Source: Methylobacterium radiotolerans JCM 2831
GTDB lineage: Bacteria; Pseudomonadota; Alphaproteobacteria; Rhizobiales; Beijerinckiaceae
Direction of reading: 5' to 3'
DNA length: 64,000 nt
NCBI RefSeq assembly: GCF_000019725.1
Contig: NC_010505.1
Location: forward strand, 2,220,001-2,284,000
The notes under the pieces are model-generated. The model was not told the origin of the DNA, did no database searches, and was given only the letters and a program-made list of their open reading frames with translations. Positions 49,028 to 58,410 of this stretch are shown here, piece after piece. A program made the position numbers and the translations under genes. Each line of letters begins with the position of its first letter. The first letter of the stretch is position 1.

Positions 49028-50406
49028 CACTCGGCGGCGGCGACCTTGCTGTCGGTGCCCATCGGCTGCGGCGCCTCGTCGGCGATGTGGGTGCCGATGG
49101 CGACCGGGTGGGCCATCACCTCGTTGAGCTTGGCGACGTCGAGCTCGCCCTCCCAGCGGCTGACCACCACGCAGGCGACGCCGTTGCCCACGAGGTTGGT
49201 GAGCGCGCGGCACTCGGACATGAACTTGTCGATGCCGAGGACCAGGGTCATGGCGGCGACCGGGACCGGGCTGTTGGGGATCGCCGAGAGCGTCGCCGCC
49301 AGGGTGATGAAGCCCGCGCCGGTGACGCCCGAGGCGCCCTTCGAGGTCAGCATCGCCACCAGGATGATGGTCGCGTACTGGCTGATCGACAGGTCCACAC
49401 CCACGGCCTGCGCGAGGAACAGCGTCGCCAGCGTCATGTAGATGTTGGTGCCGTCGAGGTTGAACGAGTAGCCGGTCGGCACCACGAGGCCCACGACCGA
49501 GTCCGAGGCGCCGAGGCGGCGCATCTTGGTCATGAGCTGCGGCAGCACCGTCTCGGAGGACGACGTGCCGACCACGATCAGCAGCTCGTCCTTGATGTAG
49601 GCGAGGAAGCGCAGGATCGAGAAGCCCGCCACCCGGGCGATCGCCCCGAGCACCACGAGCACGAACAGCAGCGCCGTGATGTAGAAGGTGCCGACGAGCC
49701 ACGCGAGGTCGTAGACCTTCTGGATCCCGTACTCGCCGATCGTGAACGCCATGGCGCCGAAGGCGCCGACGGGGGCGAGCTTCACGACGATGCCGATGAT
49801 CCGGAAGAAGATCTGGCCGGCCGTGTCGATCGCGTGGTTCACCGAGGCCGCCCGATCGCCGAGATTCGTCACCACGACGCCGGTGAGGATCGAGATCAGC
49901 AGCACCTGCAGCAGGTCGCCGGTGGCGAAGGGGTCGAGGAAGCTCTTCGGGATGATCGCCAGGATGTGGGCGACCGTGGAATCGGCCGCCGCCTTGCTGG
50001 CGTAGGTCGCGACCTTGCTGGCATCGAGCTTCGACGGGTCGGCGTTGAAGCCGGCGCCGGGCCGGATCACCTCACCGACGATGACGCCGATCAGCAGCGC
50101 GATGGTGGACACGACCTCGAAGTAGACCAGCGCCTTCAGGCCGACGCGGCCGACCTTCTTCAGGTCGCCGATCGACGCGATGCCGTGGACGATCGTGCAG
50201 AAGATGATCGGCGCGATCATCATCTTGATCAGGCCGATGAAGGCGTCGCCGAGCCACTTCATCGACTTGCCGGTGGCCGGGTCGTACCAGCCGAGCAGCA
50301 CGCCGAGCGCGATGGCGATCAGCACCTGGATGTAGAGCACCTTGTACCAGGGCTCGCGGGGCGCTGCGGCGGGAGCCGTCGCCTGGATTGCCTGTGCCAT
50401 GTCCAT
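49027..50406 (-). CDS. dctA: C4-dicarboxylate/proton symporter DctA
   Basis: This is a 459-aa member of the dicarboxylate/amino acid:cation symporter family, taking up succinate, malate and fumarate. It has the serine-rich re-entrant loop ([14 protein letters not shown]) and the second hairpin region ([17 protein letters not shown]). The substrate-site sequence is [19 protein letters not shown] and the late signature is [25 protein letters not shown]. The length and the [10 protein letters not shown] motif fit DctA over glutamate carriers. The first ATG (50406) is used; ATG at 50400 is an equal alternative. In rhizobia dctA is activated by DctBD with sigma-54; no such genes or sites are seen here. 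Confidence 0.95.
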   Translation of the reverse strand: MDMAQAIQATAPAAAPREPWYKVLYIQVLIAIALGVLLGWYDPATGKSMKWLGDAFIGLIKMMIAPIIFCTIVHGIASIGDLKKVGRVGLKALVYFEVVSTIALLIGVIVGEVIRPGAGFNADPSKLDASKVATYASKAAADSTVAHILAIIPKSFLDPFATGDLLQVLLISILTGVVVTNLGDRAASVNHAIDTAGQIFFRIIGIVVKLAPVGAFGAMAFTIGEYGIQKVYDLAWLVGTFYITALLFVLVVLGAIARVAGFSILRFLAYIKDELLIVVGTSSSETVLPQLMTKMRRLGASDSVVGLVVPTGYSFNLDGTNIYMTLATLFLAQAVGVDLSISQYATIILVAMLTSKGASGVTGAGFITLAATLSAIPNSPVPVAAMTLVLGIDKFMSECRALTNLVGNGVACVVVSRWEGELDVAKLNEVMAHPVAIGTHIADEAPQPMGTDSKVAAAE

Positions 50407-50575
50407 CCCGTGCGACGACCGCGCACCCTCCCGATTTGCCGGCACGCTAGCGATTATCACCCGGCGCCTCAACGGCTGCACGCTTATCGGCCCGGAACCA
50501 TCCGTGACAAAAACCTGTCAGTCCCGGGCGAAGACTTCGCGCGTCCGGCAGAGCCGCGGACCCGCGAAAGCAGAC

Positions 50576-50604
50576 GGGCCGCAGCGCGGTCTGCGCTGCG
50601 GCCC
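50576..50604. terminator. 12-bp hairpin terminating the CYTH-like gene
   Basis: GGGCCGCAGCGC (50576-50587) and GCGCTGCGGCCC (50593-50604) are perfect complements with a 5-nt loop, 42 nt after the CYTH-like stop on the minus strand. A short CTTT run follows nearby. This is one of the best terminator candidates in the window. Confidence 0.7.
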
Positions 50605-50645
50605 GGCCGTGTCTCGCGTCGTTGCGCCGCGGGGCGCGCCGCGCG

Positions 50646-51632
50646 TCAGGTCTGCTGCTGGGTCCGGCGGGGGCGGACGGTCCAGCGCTCGAACATCGAG
50701 GCGGGATCATCGCTCTTCCCGTCCTTGTTCTCGGCGGCGGGATCGGGCTGCTGGTGGATCGCCGCGCCGAGCGCCTGCGACAGGCTCTCGATGACGTCGT
50801 CGATGCGGGCATCCCCGTGCAGGGCGTCGCCGGTGCCGCCCTGCGGGGCGGGCGTCTCGGCGGCCGGCGCGGCGTGCGCGGCCGCTTCCGGCGCGGGCTC
50901 CGGCTGCGGCTCGGGCTCGGGGTGATGCTCCGGGGCCGGCTCGGGCGGGCGCGGGGCGGAGGCGGCGGGCTCCGGAGCCGGCGGCGGGGCCGCGACGACC
51001 GGCGCTGCGGCGGCCGGAGCCGCCGGGGCCGCGGCCCGGCGCATGGCGCCCATCGCGCCCTCGTCGGACTCGGTGGTCCGGCTGCTGCTGCCGTAGCGGC
51101 CGAAGCCGAACCGGGGCTCGATCAGGTCCAGCACCGCGTCCAGCGCGGCGTTGCTCAGCGCCACCTCCTCGGCGGCCGGCACGCCCTGGATGGCCAGCGC
51201 CGCCCGCTCGAAGGCCGGCTCGTTGCTGACCTCGCGGCCGAACCAGCTCGGGGCATGGAAGCCGGCGGCCTCGCCGTCATTGTCGAAGGCGACGCTGATC
51301 AGGTCCAGGCTGCCGGGGGTGACGTAGCGGTCGATGGCGATCTCGCGCCCGCCGGCATTCAGGGTGGTGCGGTCGTAGGCGGCCTTGCCGGGGCAGACGT
51401 CCAGCAGGGCGTCGCCGTGGGCACGCGGGACGTCGGTGCGCTCCTCGACCGGGATGCCGTCCGGCCCCTTGTTCACCAGGACCAGCTGGCAGACCTGGCC
51501 GTCGACGCGCACGTACGAGGCGCGGCCGCCCTGGGGCGCGAAGTGACCCTCGGTGATCCGGGCGCCGCCCCGCTCCTTGCGGATCAGGCGGACCAGGGAC
51601 GGTGCGACCAGAAATCGGCGAACGGTGCTCAT
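50646..51632 (-). CDS. CYTH-like domain protein with Ala/Pro/Glu-rich C-terminal region
   Basis: This is a 328-aa protein. Residues 1-160 follow the CYTH (adenylate cyclase 2/triphosphatase) pattern: VRRFLV start, ITEGHFAP, YVRVDGQVCQLVLVNKG, REIAIDRYV, LDLISVAFD and FHAPSWFGREVSNEPAFE. The metal-binding ExExK at the N-terminus is absent (STVRR), and the tunnel acidic pattern is weakened, so catalysis is doubtful. Residues about 185-265 are low-complexity Ala/Pro/Glu, followed by a short conserved-looking end (DDVIESLSQALG, SMFERWTVRPRR). GGGAGGGG precedes the ATG. It may bind triphosphates or polyphosphate without cleaving them (inference). Confidence 0.75.
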   Translation of the reverse strand: MSTVRRFLVAPSLVRLIRKERGGARITEGHFAPQGGRASYVRVDGQVCQLVLVNKGPDGIPVEERTDVPRAHGDALLDVCPGKAAYDRTTLNAGGREIAIDRYVTPGSLDLISVAFDNDGEAAGFHAPSWFGREVSNEPAFERAALAIQGVPAAEEVALSNAALDAVLDLIEPRFGFGRYGSSSRTTESDEGAMGAMRRAAAPAAPAAAAPVVAAPPPAPEPAASAPRPPEPAPEHHPEPEPQPEPAPEAAAHAAPAAETPAPQGGTGDALHGDARIDDVIESLSQALGAAIHQQPDPAAENKDGKSDDPASMFERWTVRPRRTQQQT

Positions 51633-51950
51633 GAACTCAAAACCCCTCCCGCTTGGTCGGCGGTGCGCCGATCCGGCGGACAGCCCTCAGCGCCGCCGGG
51701 CCGCACGGAAGGGGGCACGTGGAGCCGACCCGCACGGCGTATAAGCTGACTGCCACGCCGTATTCGTCAGAGCCTGACCGCTTCCGTCGCCAATCACCGG
51801 ACAGCGACAACCTGAGACTATAGAGCGCTAAGCAAAAACGCGACGAAATCAAGACCGGATCGGGTCGAGGATCCGGCCACGGCGCTGCCTGTCCCCGATA
51901 TCCCGGCTTTCGCGCCCGGTTTCCGAACCCAGGTTAGCGGGACGCGCGAC
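51633..51950. promoter_or_regulatory. Leader of the CYTH-like gene and end of msrB
   Basis: This 318-bp region holds no supported gene. It contains the Shine-Dalgarno GGGAGGGG for the CYTH-like gene, and near-identical direct copies ACGGCGTAT and ACGCCGTAT at about 51735-51765 in a less GC-rich stretch that is probably the promoter. Confidence 0.4.
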
Positions 51951-52361
51951 TCATTCAGCCGGCTCGAAATTCATCGCCGCGCCGTTCATGCAGTAGCGCA
52001 GGCCGGTCGGCGCCGGGCCGTCGTCGAAGACGTGGCCGAGGTGGCCCTGGCAGCGGGCGCAGTGCACCTCGGTGCGGACCATCCAGTGGCTGCGGTCCAC
52101 CGTCGTCCCGACGGCGCCGTCGATCGGCTCGAAGAAGCTCGGCCAGCCGGTCCCGGACTCGAACTTGGTGCCCTGCTCGAACAGCGGCTGCCCGCAGCCG
52201 GCGCAGGTGAAGGTCCCGGCCCGCTTCTCGGCGAGCAGGCAGCTCGTTCCGGCCCGCTCGGTGCCGTGCTCGCGCAGGACCCGGTACTGCTCCGGCGTCA
52301 GCGCCGAGCGCCACTCGGCGTCGCTGCGGGTCTCCGGGCTGGTGGTCGGCGTGTCGGCCAT
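51951..52361 (-). CDS. msrB: Peptide-methionine (R)-S-oxide reductase
   Basis: This is a 136-aa MsrB that repairs methionine-R-sulfoxide in proteins. The structural zinc site is intact: CAGCGQ and [16 protein letters not shown]. The recognition loop [11 protein letters not shown] and active-site RYCMNGAAM with the catalytic cysteine are present. The last motif normally reads RYCINSAS, so this copy is slightly divergent. No signal peptide, so it is cytoplasmic. ATG 52361 follows AAGGGAGATCGCC (GGGAG at 8 nt). It is a single gene. Confidence 0.96.
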   Translation of the reverse strand: MADTPTTSPETRSDAEWRSALTPEQYRVLREHGTERAGTSCLLAEKRAGTFTCAGCGQPLFEQGTKFESGTGWPSFFEPIDGAVGTTVDRSHWMVRTEVHCARCQGHLGHVFDDGPAPTGLRYCMNGAAMNFEPAE

Positions 52362-52459
52362 GGCGATCTCCCTTTTCGCCACGCTATATAGGGAACGCGC
52401 GCCGTCTCCGGCAGTCCCGGAGGATGCCGCAGGCGTCCCGGGGACCGGAGACGCCGCGT

Positions 52460-53650
52460 TCAGGCGGCGGCGCCGACGGTGTCGGCCATCCGCGCCCGGC
52501 GCGCGCCCATCGGCAGCGGCGCGCCCGTTGTGGTGTCGCGGGCGGTCTGGTGCTCCAGCTCGGCGTTGATCTCGCCCCCGAGCAGCACGATCGTCGACGA
52601 GATCCAGATCCACGTCATGAAGCCGATCACGGCCCCCAGCGAGCCGTAGGTCTCATTGTAGGTGCCGAAATTGGCGACGTACCAGGAAAACAGGAGCGAG
52701 GCGGCGAGCCAGAGCAGGCCCGCGACGACGCTGCCGACCCCGACCCAGCGCCAGCGGGCATGTTCCCGGCTCGGCCCGAACCGGTAGAGCACCGACAGGC
52801 CGCCGAGGAGGACGATCAGGATCGCCGGCCAGCGCAGGGCCGCGAGCAGCCACGCGGTCGAGCCGAGCCCCAGGAAGTTCAGCACCACCGGCACGACCAC
52901 GATCACGTTGAGCGCGACGATGATGAACAGCAGGGCGCCGACCGTGAAGGTGAGCGACCGGAGGTTGAGCCAGAAGAAGTTCCGCTTCTCCTCCTCCTCG
53001 TAGACGACGTTCAGCGCGTCGAACATCGCCTTCATGGCCGCGTTGGCGCTCCAGATCGACAGGAGCAGGCTGGAGAAGAACGTGATGCTGAGGGAGCCGC
53101 TGCCCTTGGCGGCGATGCGCTTGACCTGGTCGCCGATGAGTTCGACCGCGCCGGACGGCAGGACCGCGTGCAGCTGGGCGAGGTGATCGTTGATGACGGT
53201 CACGTCGGCGAACAGGCCGTAGCAGGAGACCAGCGCGGCGATGGCGGGGAACAGCGACAGCAGCGTGTAGAAGGTCACGCCGGCGGCGACCGCCAGGACC
53301 CGGTCCTTGTTGAATTCCAGGTAGACCCGGACGGCGATGTCCTTCCAGCCGGACCGCGTCATCTCGGCGGGGCTGTCGGCGGCGCGACCGCGCTCGGGCT
53401 GGGTCGCGGCGGTGAGCTGCGCGGCGCGCCCGGAGATCGAGCGCGCGCCCGCGGCCACGCCCTTCCGCAGGCCCGCGTCGTTGCAGGGCGGGTCGCGGTC
53501 GGCCGGCGGCTCGTCGGCGGGAAGAACCGCGGGCACGCCGCGCCGCGCCGGCGCCGCCGCGAGGGCGACCAGCGCCGAGCCGAGCATCAGGATCCAGAGG
53601 ATCGAGCCGGTCTCGGAGGAGGCGGTCGAACGCGACGGTGACGGGGGCAT
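52460..53650 (-). CDS. YihY/BrkB-family inner membrane protein
   Basis: This 396-aa protein has one membrane segment near the N-terminus (about residues 15-33) and then the six-helix YihY/virulence factor BrkB domain (about 115-370). Family features include [64 protein letters not shown] and [22 protein letters not shown]. The old name ribonuclease BN for this family is wrong. Function is unproven; transport or envelope roles are proposed. ATG 53650 is used. It is divergent from the UV endonuclease gene. Confidence 0.9.
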   Translation of the reverse strand: MPPSPSRSTASSETGSILWILMLGSALVALAAAPARRGVPAVLPADEPPADRDPPCNDAGLRKGVAAGARSISGRAAQLTAATQPERGRAADSPAEMTRSGWKDIAVRVYLEFNKDRVLAVAAGVTFYTLLSLFPAIAALVSCYGLFADVTVINDHLAQLHAVLPSGAVELIGDQVKRIAAKGSGSLSITFFSSLLLSIWSANAAMKAMFDALNVVYEEEEKRNFFWLNLRSLTFTVGALLFIIVALNVIVVVPVVLNFLGLGSTAWLLAALRWPAILIVLLGGLSVLYRFGPSREHARWRWVGVGSVVAGLLWLAASLLFSWYVANFGTYNETYGSLGAVIGFMTWIWISSTIVLLGGEINAELEHQTARDTTTGAPLPMGARRARMADTVGAAA

Positions 53651-53763
53651 GGGTCGGAGCCAGTGCGCGGAACTGCCGCGCTCGGGACTCCCAACGTCGT
53701 CGTGCCGCGGCCGTTCCGCGCGTCGCACGGGGACGCCGCAGCCCTTCGCGCGTTGTGCTCGTC

Positions 53764-54837
53764 ATGCGCGATCAGCCCCGTCTCGGATTCTGCTGCAAGT
53801 TCGTCCTGGACGAGCCTCCCGGCACACACGCCACCCTCAAGGCGGAGCGCGAGGCCACGCTGCACATGAACCTCACCAGCGTGACGATGGCCTATCTCAC
53901 CAAGCTGGAGCCCGCCGCCCGGCGGGCGAAGCTCGCCGGCCTCGTCGCCCACAACCTCGACGCCCTCGCCCGCCAGATCGCCTGGGTCGGGGCCCGGCCG
54001 CCGCTGGAGCGCCTCCTGCGCATGGCGAGCAACGTCCTGCCGGGCTACACCCACCCGATCGCGCAGGCGCTCTACGCCGAGCCCGAGATGGCGGCGCTCG
54101 TCGAGCGCGGCCTCGCCGAGGCCGGGGCGCTGGCCCGCCGGCTCGGGGTGCGCCTGAGCTTCCACCCGGGACCGTTCTGCCTGCTGGCGAGCCGCAACCC
54201 GGCGGCGATCGCCAACGGCCTGTCCGAGCTCGACTACCACGCCGAGATCTTCGACCGGATGGGCTACGGCGGCGGCTGGCACCCGCACGGCGCCCACATC
54301 AACATCCATGTCGGCGCGGGCGATCCCGGGGTCGAGGGCTTCCGCGAGACCCTGCCCCGGGCGAGCCGGGTGGCGCGCGACCTCGTGACGGTGGAGAACG
54401 ACGAGAACGTCTTCGGCCTCGACGCGGTGCTGCGGCTCGCCGACACCGTGCCGGTCGTGCTCGACCTGCACCACCACTGGGTCGAGAGCGGCGGCGAATA
54501 TCTCGAGCCGGACGATCCCCGGATCGCCCGGGTGACGGAGTCCTGGCGCGGCGTCCGGCCCGTGGCCCACATCAGCGTGTCGCGCGAGGCGGTCTCCGCC
54601 GCCTGCGATCCGGACTCCCTGCCCGACTTCCCGGCCCTGCGCGCGGCCGGCCACGCGGTCCGGGATCTTGCGGCCCATTCCGACATGATGTGGAACCGGG
54701 CGGTGAACGACCTCGTCGCCCGGCACCTCGCCTGGGCGGATTTCGAGATCGAGGCCAAGGCGAAGAACTGCGCCTCCGTGCAGATCGCCCGTCACATCCT
54801 GGCGCTCGAGGCGGCCGCGCCGATCGCGGCCGAGTGA
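53764..54837 (+). CDS. uvsE: UV DNA damage endonuclease (UvsE/UVDE family)
   Basis: This is a 357-aa TIM-barrel endonuclease that nicks 5' to UV photoproducts and some abasic sites. The start RLGFCCKF, the LARQIAWVGARPP stretch, LSFHPGPFCLLAS, GWHPHGAHINIHVG, TVENDENVFGLDAVL, VVLDLHHHWV and VAHISVSRE provide the set of histidine, glutamate and aspartate metal ligands typical of the family. ATG 53764 starts at the conserved strand. It stands alone, with the RBBP9-like gene 46 bp downstream possibly on the same transcript. It fits a leaf- or light-exposed lifestyle (inference). Confidence 0.9.
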   Translation: MRDQPRLGFCCKFVLDEPPGTHATLKAEREATLHMNLTSVTMAYLTKLEPAARRAKLAGLVAHNLDALARQIAWVGARPPLERLLRMASNVLPGYTHPIAQALYAEPEMAALVERGLAEAGALARRLGVRLSFHPGPFCLLASRNPAAIANGLSELDYHAEIFDRMGYGGGWHPHGAHINIHVGAGDPGVEGFRETLPRASRVARDLVTVENDENVFGLDAVLRLADTVPVVLDLHHHWVESGGEYLEPDDPRIARVTESWRGVRPVAHISVSREAVSAACDPDSLPDFPALRAAGHAVRDLAAHSDMMWNRAVNDLVARHLAWADFEIEAKAKNCASVQIARHILALEAAAPIAAE

Positions 54838-54883
54838 CGGGACGGTCTCGACGCGTCCGCCGGTCCGCACTAGGCATCCCGGT

Positions 54884-55435
54884 ATGAAGACCGCCGATTG
54901 CGACATCCTCATCGTCCCGGGGCTCGGGGGCTCCGAGGAAGACCATTGGCAGGCCCGCTGGGCGGGCCGCCTCGCCACCGCGCGCGTGGTCGAGCAGGAC
55001 CAGTGGCACGCCCCGACCCCGGAGGCGTGGTGTGGGCGCATCGCCGAGGCGGTCGCGGCGGCGACGCGCCCGGTCATCCTGATCGCCCACAGCCTCGGCG
55101 TGGTGGCCTGCGTCGAGGCGGTCCCGCTTTTCCCCGCGGGGGTGGTGCGCGGCGCCCTCCTGGTGGCGCTCCCGGATGTCGAGGAGGCGCCGGACCTGCC
55201 CGACTCGGTCCGGACCTTCGCGCCGGTGCCGCGCGAGCCCCTGCCCTTCCCGTCCCTGCTGGTCGCCAGCCGCACCGACCCGTACTGCCGCTACGAGCGG
55301 GCGGACGACTTCGCCCATGCCTGGGGCGCGCTCACGGTCGACGCGGGCGAGTCCGGCCACCTCAACGTGGCGAGCGGGCACGGGCCCTGGCCCGAGGGGC
55401 TGATGCGGCTCGCCGGGTTCCTGAAGGGGCTGTGA
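54884..55435 (+). CDS. RBBP9/YdeN-family serine hydrolase
   Basis: This is a 183-aa small alpha/beta hydrolase. The first strand ILIVPGLGGSEEDHWQARW is the family signature. The nucleophile is S70 in LIAHSLGVVA, the acid is in VASRTDPYCR and the histidine in GESGHLNVASGHGPWPEG. The group is found across bacteria and animals and physiological substrates are mostly unknown. GTATG places the ATG at 54884. It follows the UV endonuclease gene by 46 bp on the same strand. Confidence 0.92.
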   Translation: MKTADCDILIVPGLGGSEEDHWQARWAGRLATARVVEQDQWHAPTPEAWCGRIAEAVAAATRPVILIAHSLGVVACVEAVPLFPAGVVRGALLVALPDVEEAPDLPDSVRTFAPVPREPLPFPSLLVASRTDPYCRYERADDFAHAWGALTVDAGESGHLNVASGHGPWPEGLMRLAGFLKGL

Positions 55436-55506
55436 GCCTGCGAGCGCCGCCGCGCGCGTGAGGACGGTCGGTGTCCCCGCGGCCGGGGTGAACCGGTGGG
55501 GCCGCA

Positions 55507-55521
55507 TTAACGCGCTGTTTA
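55507..55521 (+). promoter_or_regulatory. CtrA-like box upstream of the 75-aa gene
   Basis: TTAA, seven bases, TTTA (55507-55521) differs by one base from the CtrA consensus TTAA-N7-TTAA of Alphaproteobacteria. It lies 65 bp before the GTG of the small gene in otherwise GC-rich sequence, a plausible promoter position. Confidence 0.4.
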
Positions 55522-55585
55522 CCACCGCCCTCTTCAGTGGCGGCACGGGCGGTCCTTCGTCCCGAAGCCGCCCCTGGAGAGCACC

Positions 55586-55813
55586 GTGACGCGCAAAGAG
55601 CTTCTGGAACGACTCGAAGCGGTGCAGACCGCCCTCGGCCCCCGGGCCCAGAGCAACTTCAACAGCTCGCTGTTCAACGACGTGACGCTGCTCAAGCGGA
55701 TCGAGGCCTTCGAGGCCAAGCTCGGCGAGCCCGAGAAGCCGAAGACCGCCGACTACACCGGCAACATGTTCTCGCGCATCGCCAACCGCCGCGCCGCCGC
55801 GGGCGCCAAGTAG
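55586..55813 (+). CDS. Small conserved-looking protein of unknown function (75 aa)
   Basis: GTG 55586 follows GGAGA at 6 nt. The product starts TRKELLERLEAVQTALGPRAQ, continues with FNSSLFNDVTLLKRIEAFEAKLG and ends TGNMFSRIANRRAAAGAK. It is helical, probably a short coiled coil, soluble, with no signal peptide. I do not recognise the family. A CtrA-like box upstream hints at cell-cycle-linked expression. It converges with the YcjF-like gene with only 7 bp between stops. Confidence 0.65.
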   Translation: MTRKELLERLEAVQTALGPRAQSNFNSSLFNDVTLLKRIEAFEAKLGEPEKPKTADYTGNMFSRIANRRAAAGAK

Positions 55814-55820
55814 CCCGCCA

Positions 55821-56849
55821 CTATTTCGGCTCGGCCTCGGCCGAGCGCAGCAGCTCGCCGGCGACGTCGGCGAGCCGCGGCGGGGCCTCCCGCACGAACG
55901 GCAGCGGCCGGCAGACGTTCAGCGCCGCGAGCCCGAACCGGGCGGTCATCAGCCCGTTGAGCACGCCCTCCCCCAGCTTGGCGGAGACCCGGGCGGCGAT
56001 CCCGAGACCCAGCACCTGCTGCATCACGCTCTCGCCCACCGCCATCCCGCCGGTGACCGTGAGATGCGCGAGCGCCGCGCGCCCCAGCCGCAGGAAGCCC
56101 AGGAAGCCCGGCCGGCCGCCGTAGATCGCGGCGATCCGGCGCAGCAGCCGCACCGCCGCGAACACCACGAAGGCCACGTCCACGATCGCCCGCGGGCTGA
56201 GCGCCGTCACCGCCGAGACCTGCTTGGCCGTTGTCGCGATGGCGTTGCGCGCCTGCCTGTCGAGCCCGGCCAGCAGCTCGTGCTCGGCGAGGCCGATCCG
56301 GTCGTCGACGTCGAGGATCGCGTCGGCGGCCGCGTCGATCCGGGCGCGGCCCGCCGCCAGGGCGTCGCGGTCCGCGTAGAAGGTCGAGAGCGCCTGGACC
56401 ACCGCCTGCGCGCCGGTGTGGTCGCGGGTCGCGAGGGCGTCCAGCGCCGACTGGCGCAGCCGCTCGATCTTGCGCTCCCGCCGCAGGCCGGCGAGTTCCC
56501 GCACCACGATCGCCAGCAGCGCGAGCGCCGCGAGGCTGAGCAGCGCCAGGGCCACCCAGCCGAGCCAGGGGGCGGCCTGGAACAGGTCGCTGATCATCCG
56601 CTCGACCGACAGGCCGACGCCCAGGGAGACGAGGCCGCCCACCGCCGAGAGGAACAGGGCGCCCCAGGGCGAGCGCCGCCGCGGCGCCACCGGCACGGCG
56701 ACGCCGTCCGCGGCGTCGACGATCTCGAAAGGCTCCTCCACGATCCGGGCCTGCGGCGGCCGGGGGCCGAGCGGCGTCGTGGTCACGCTCGGCGCGGCGG
56801 CCGGCTCGGGATTGATCCGGAAGGCGCGGGGTTTCTGGCCGGAGGTCAT
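55821..56849 (-). CDS. ycjF: YcjF/TIGR01620-family membrane protein
   Basis: This is a 342-aa protein. After a Pro-rich cytosolic start (PRAFRINPEPAAAPS), two membrane helices (about residues 65-82 and 97-115) are followed by the DUF697 region (VSAVTALSPRAIVDVAFVVFAAVRLLRRIAAIYGG and MAVGESVMQQVLG). It follows the YcjX-like GTPase gene by 28 bp, the same pairing as in E. coli, where the pair is stress-linked. The two probably act together at the inner membrane. ATG 56849 is preferred, since CGGAG lies upstream; ATG 56873 is possible. Confidence 0.88.
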   Translation of the reverse strand: MTSGQKPRAFRINPEPAAAPSVTTTPLGPRPPQARIVEEPFEIVDAADGVAVPVAPRRRSPWGALFLSAVGGLVSLGVGLSVERMISDLFQAAPWLGWVALALLSLAALALLAIVVRELAGLRRERKIERLRQSALDALATRDHTGAQAVVQALSTFYADRDALAAGRARIDAAADAILDVDDRIGLAEHELLAGLDRQARNAIATTAKQVSAVTALSPRAIVDVAFVVFAAVRLLRRIAAIYGGRPGFLGFLRLGRAALAHLTVTGGMAVGESVMQQVLGLGIAARVSAKLGEGVLNGLMTARFGLAALNVCRPLPFVREAPPRLADVAGELLRSAEAEPK

Positions 56850-56877
56850 GGTCGCGGGCTCCGCATCGCACACATCG

Positions 56878-58323
56878 TCACGCCAGCCGGTCGCCGATCA
56901 GGAACTGCATCGCCCGGTCGAGCCGGATCTGCGGCAGGTGCCCGGGGCGGCCGAACCCGTCGGGCCGCACCAGCGGCGGCCGGAAGCGCGGGAAGCGCAG
57001 CGAGCCCGGCTCGACCGCACCCTCCAGCACCGCCTCGGCACGGGCGGGCAGCTCGCCCGGGAAAATCGCGGCCTCGCTGTCGCCGTCGAAGACCTCGTCG
57101 CCCACCACCTCGCCGGCCTCCGGGGTGCCGGCCACCGCCCGCAGCGTCTCCGACCCGTCGTGGACGGTGGTCTCGCGGGTGGCGCGCACGGAGGCCAGCG
57201 CCACGGTGCCGACCCGGGCGCCCGCGGCCTCGGTCCGCCGCATGGCCCGCGACACGAGCAGCCGCAGCAGCGCGTCGAGCCGGTCGTGGCTCGTCTGGTG
57301 GAGGTGGTCGGCCTTGGTGGCGGCGAACAGGACCCGGTCGGCCCGGGGGGCGAACAGCCGCGACAGCACCGTGTTGCGGCCGATGTTGAGGCTGAGCAGC
57401 ACCGCGTCCAGCGCCTCCTCCAGCTCCGCCAGGGCGGTCGGGCCGGCATCGACCGCCGACAGGACGTCCACCAGCACGATCTGCCGGTCGACTCGCTGGA
57501 AATGGTCGCGGAAGAACGGCGTCACGACCTTGGCCTTGTAGGCCTCGAAGCGCCGCTCCATCAGCCCGGCGAGGCTGTCGGGGGCGATCGTCTCGGTGAG
57601 CCGGTCGAGGGGCGCGAAGGTGAGCGCCGGCGAGCCCGCGAGGTCGCCCGGCATCAGGAACCGGCCCGGGGGCGTCGTCGCCACGGCTTCCGGGCCGGCG
57701 CGCAGGCCCGCGAGGTAGGTCTTGAAGGCGTCGCTCGCCCGCTCGGCCGCGACCTCGTCGAGGGGGCCGTTCGGGTCGAAGCCCTTGAGCGCCTCGAGCC
57801 AGGGCGCCGCCACGGCGGCGCGGCCGGGTCGGCGCGTGCCGCCGATCGTGGCCCGGGACCACGCGGTGTAGCTGGTCTCGATCAGCGCGAGGTCGAGGAG
57901 CCACTCGCCCGGGTAGTCGACCACGTCGAGCATCAGGGTCGCGGGGCCGGAGCGCCAGCCGGCGGCGCGCTCGTAGGCGATCTCCAGGCGGAACTGGCTG
58001 ATCCGGTCGGTGGAGCGCGGCCACCGCCGCGCCTCGGTGAGGGTCGCGAAATGCTCCTCGAACGGGAAGCGCGGCACGTCGTCGTCGGGCTGGGGCACCA
58101 GCTTGGCCCGGCGCAGGCGGCCCTCCTGCGCGGGCGCGAAGGCCGGCAGTGCGTGCGTCTCCACGAGGTGGTGGATCAGCGCCGTGGTGAACACGGTCTT
58201 GCCCGACCGCGCGAGCCCGGTCACGCCCAGTCGCAGCGTCGGCTGGACCAGCAGGTCGTGCGAGGCTTCGGCGAAGGCTTTGACGGCCGAGCCGGCACGC
58301 GCGGCAAGGTCGATCAGGGGCAC
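56878..58323 (-). CDS. ycjX: YcjX-family P-loop NTPase
   Basis: This 481-aa GTPase-like protein of the DUF463/YcjX family starts at GTG 58323. The P-loop is GVTGLARSGKT, near the N-terminus, after the DLLVQPTLRL stretch typical of the family. LMLDVVDYPGEWLLDL holds the DxPGEW motif, RVLFAATKADHLHQTSHDRL is the TKAD-type base-recognition motif, and FEEHFATLTEARRWPRSTDRISQFR is a conserved insert. It works with YcjF, encoded next. Expression in enterobacteria responds to heat and envelope stress; the role here is unknown. A TTG at 58386 would extend the start by 21 non-conserved residues. Confidence 0.9.
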   Translation of the reverse strand: MPLIDLAARAGSAVKAFAEASHDLLVQPTLRLGVTGLARSGKTVFTTALIHHLVETHALPAFAPAQEGRLRRAKLVPQPDDDVPRFPFEEHFATLTEARRWPRSTDRISQFRLEIAYERAAGWRSGPATLMLDVVDYPGEWLLDLALIETSYTAWSRATIGGTRRPGRAAVAAPWLEALKGFDPNGPLDEVAAERASDAFKTYLAGLRAGPEAVATTPPGRFLMPGDLAGSPALTFAPLDRLTETIAPDSLAGLMERRFEAYKAKVVTPFFRDHFQRVDRQIVLVDVLSAVDAGPTALAELEEALDAVLLSLNIGRNTVLSRLFAPRADRVLFAATKADHLHQTSHDRLDALLRLLVSRAMRRTEAAGARVGTVALASVRATRETTVHDGSETLRAVAGTPEAGEVVGDEVFDGDSEAAIFPGELPARAEAVLEGAVEPGSLRFPRFRPPLVRPDGFGRPGHLPQIRLDRAMQFLIGDRLA

Positions 58324-58410
58324 GGGCGGGCTCGGGGTGAGGGGAACGGGCCGGGCAGAGGTGGCGCGGCCGGGGCCGAACCGCAAGGCTTGCCGCTCGG
58401 GAAGGCTCCC

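Noticed and set aside
51637..51852. 71-codon frame upstream of the CYTH-like gene
   Set aside because: It has no ribosome site and poor codon use, and it overlaps the probable promoter.
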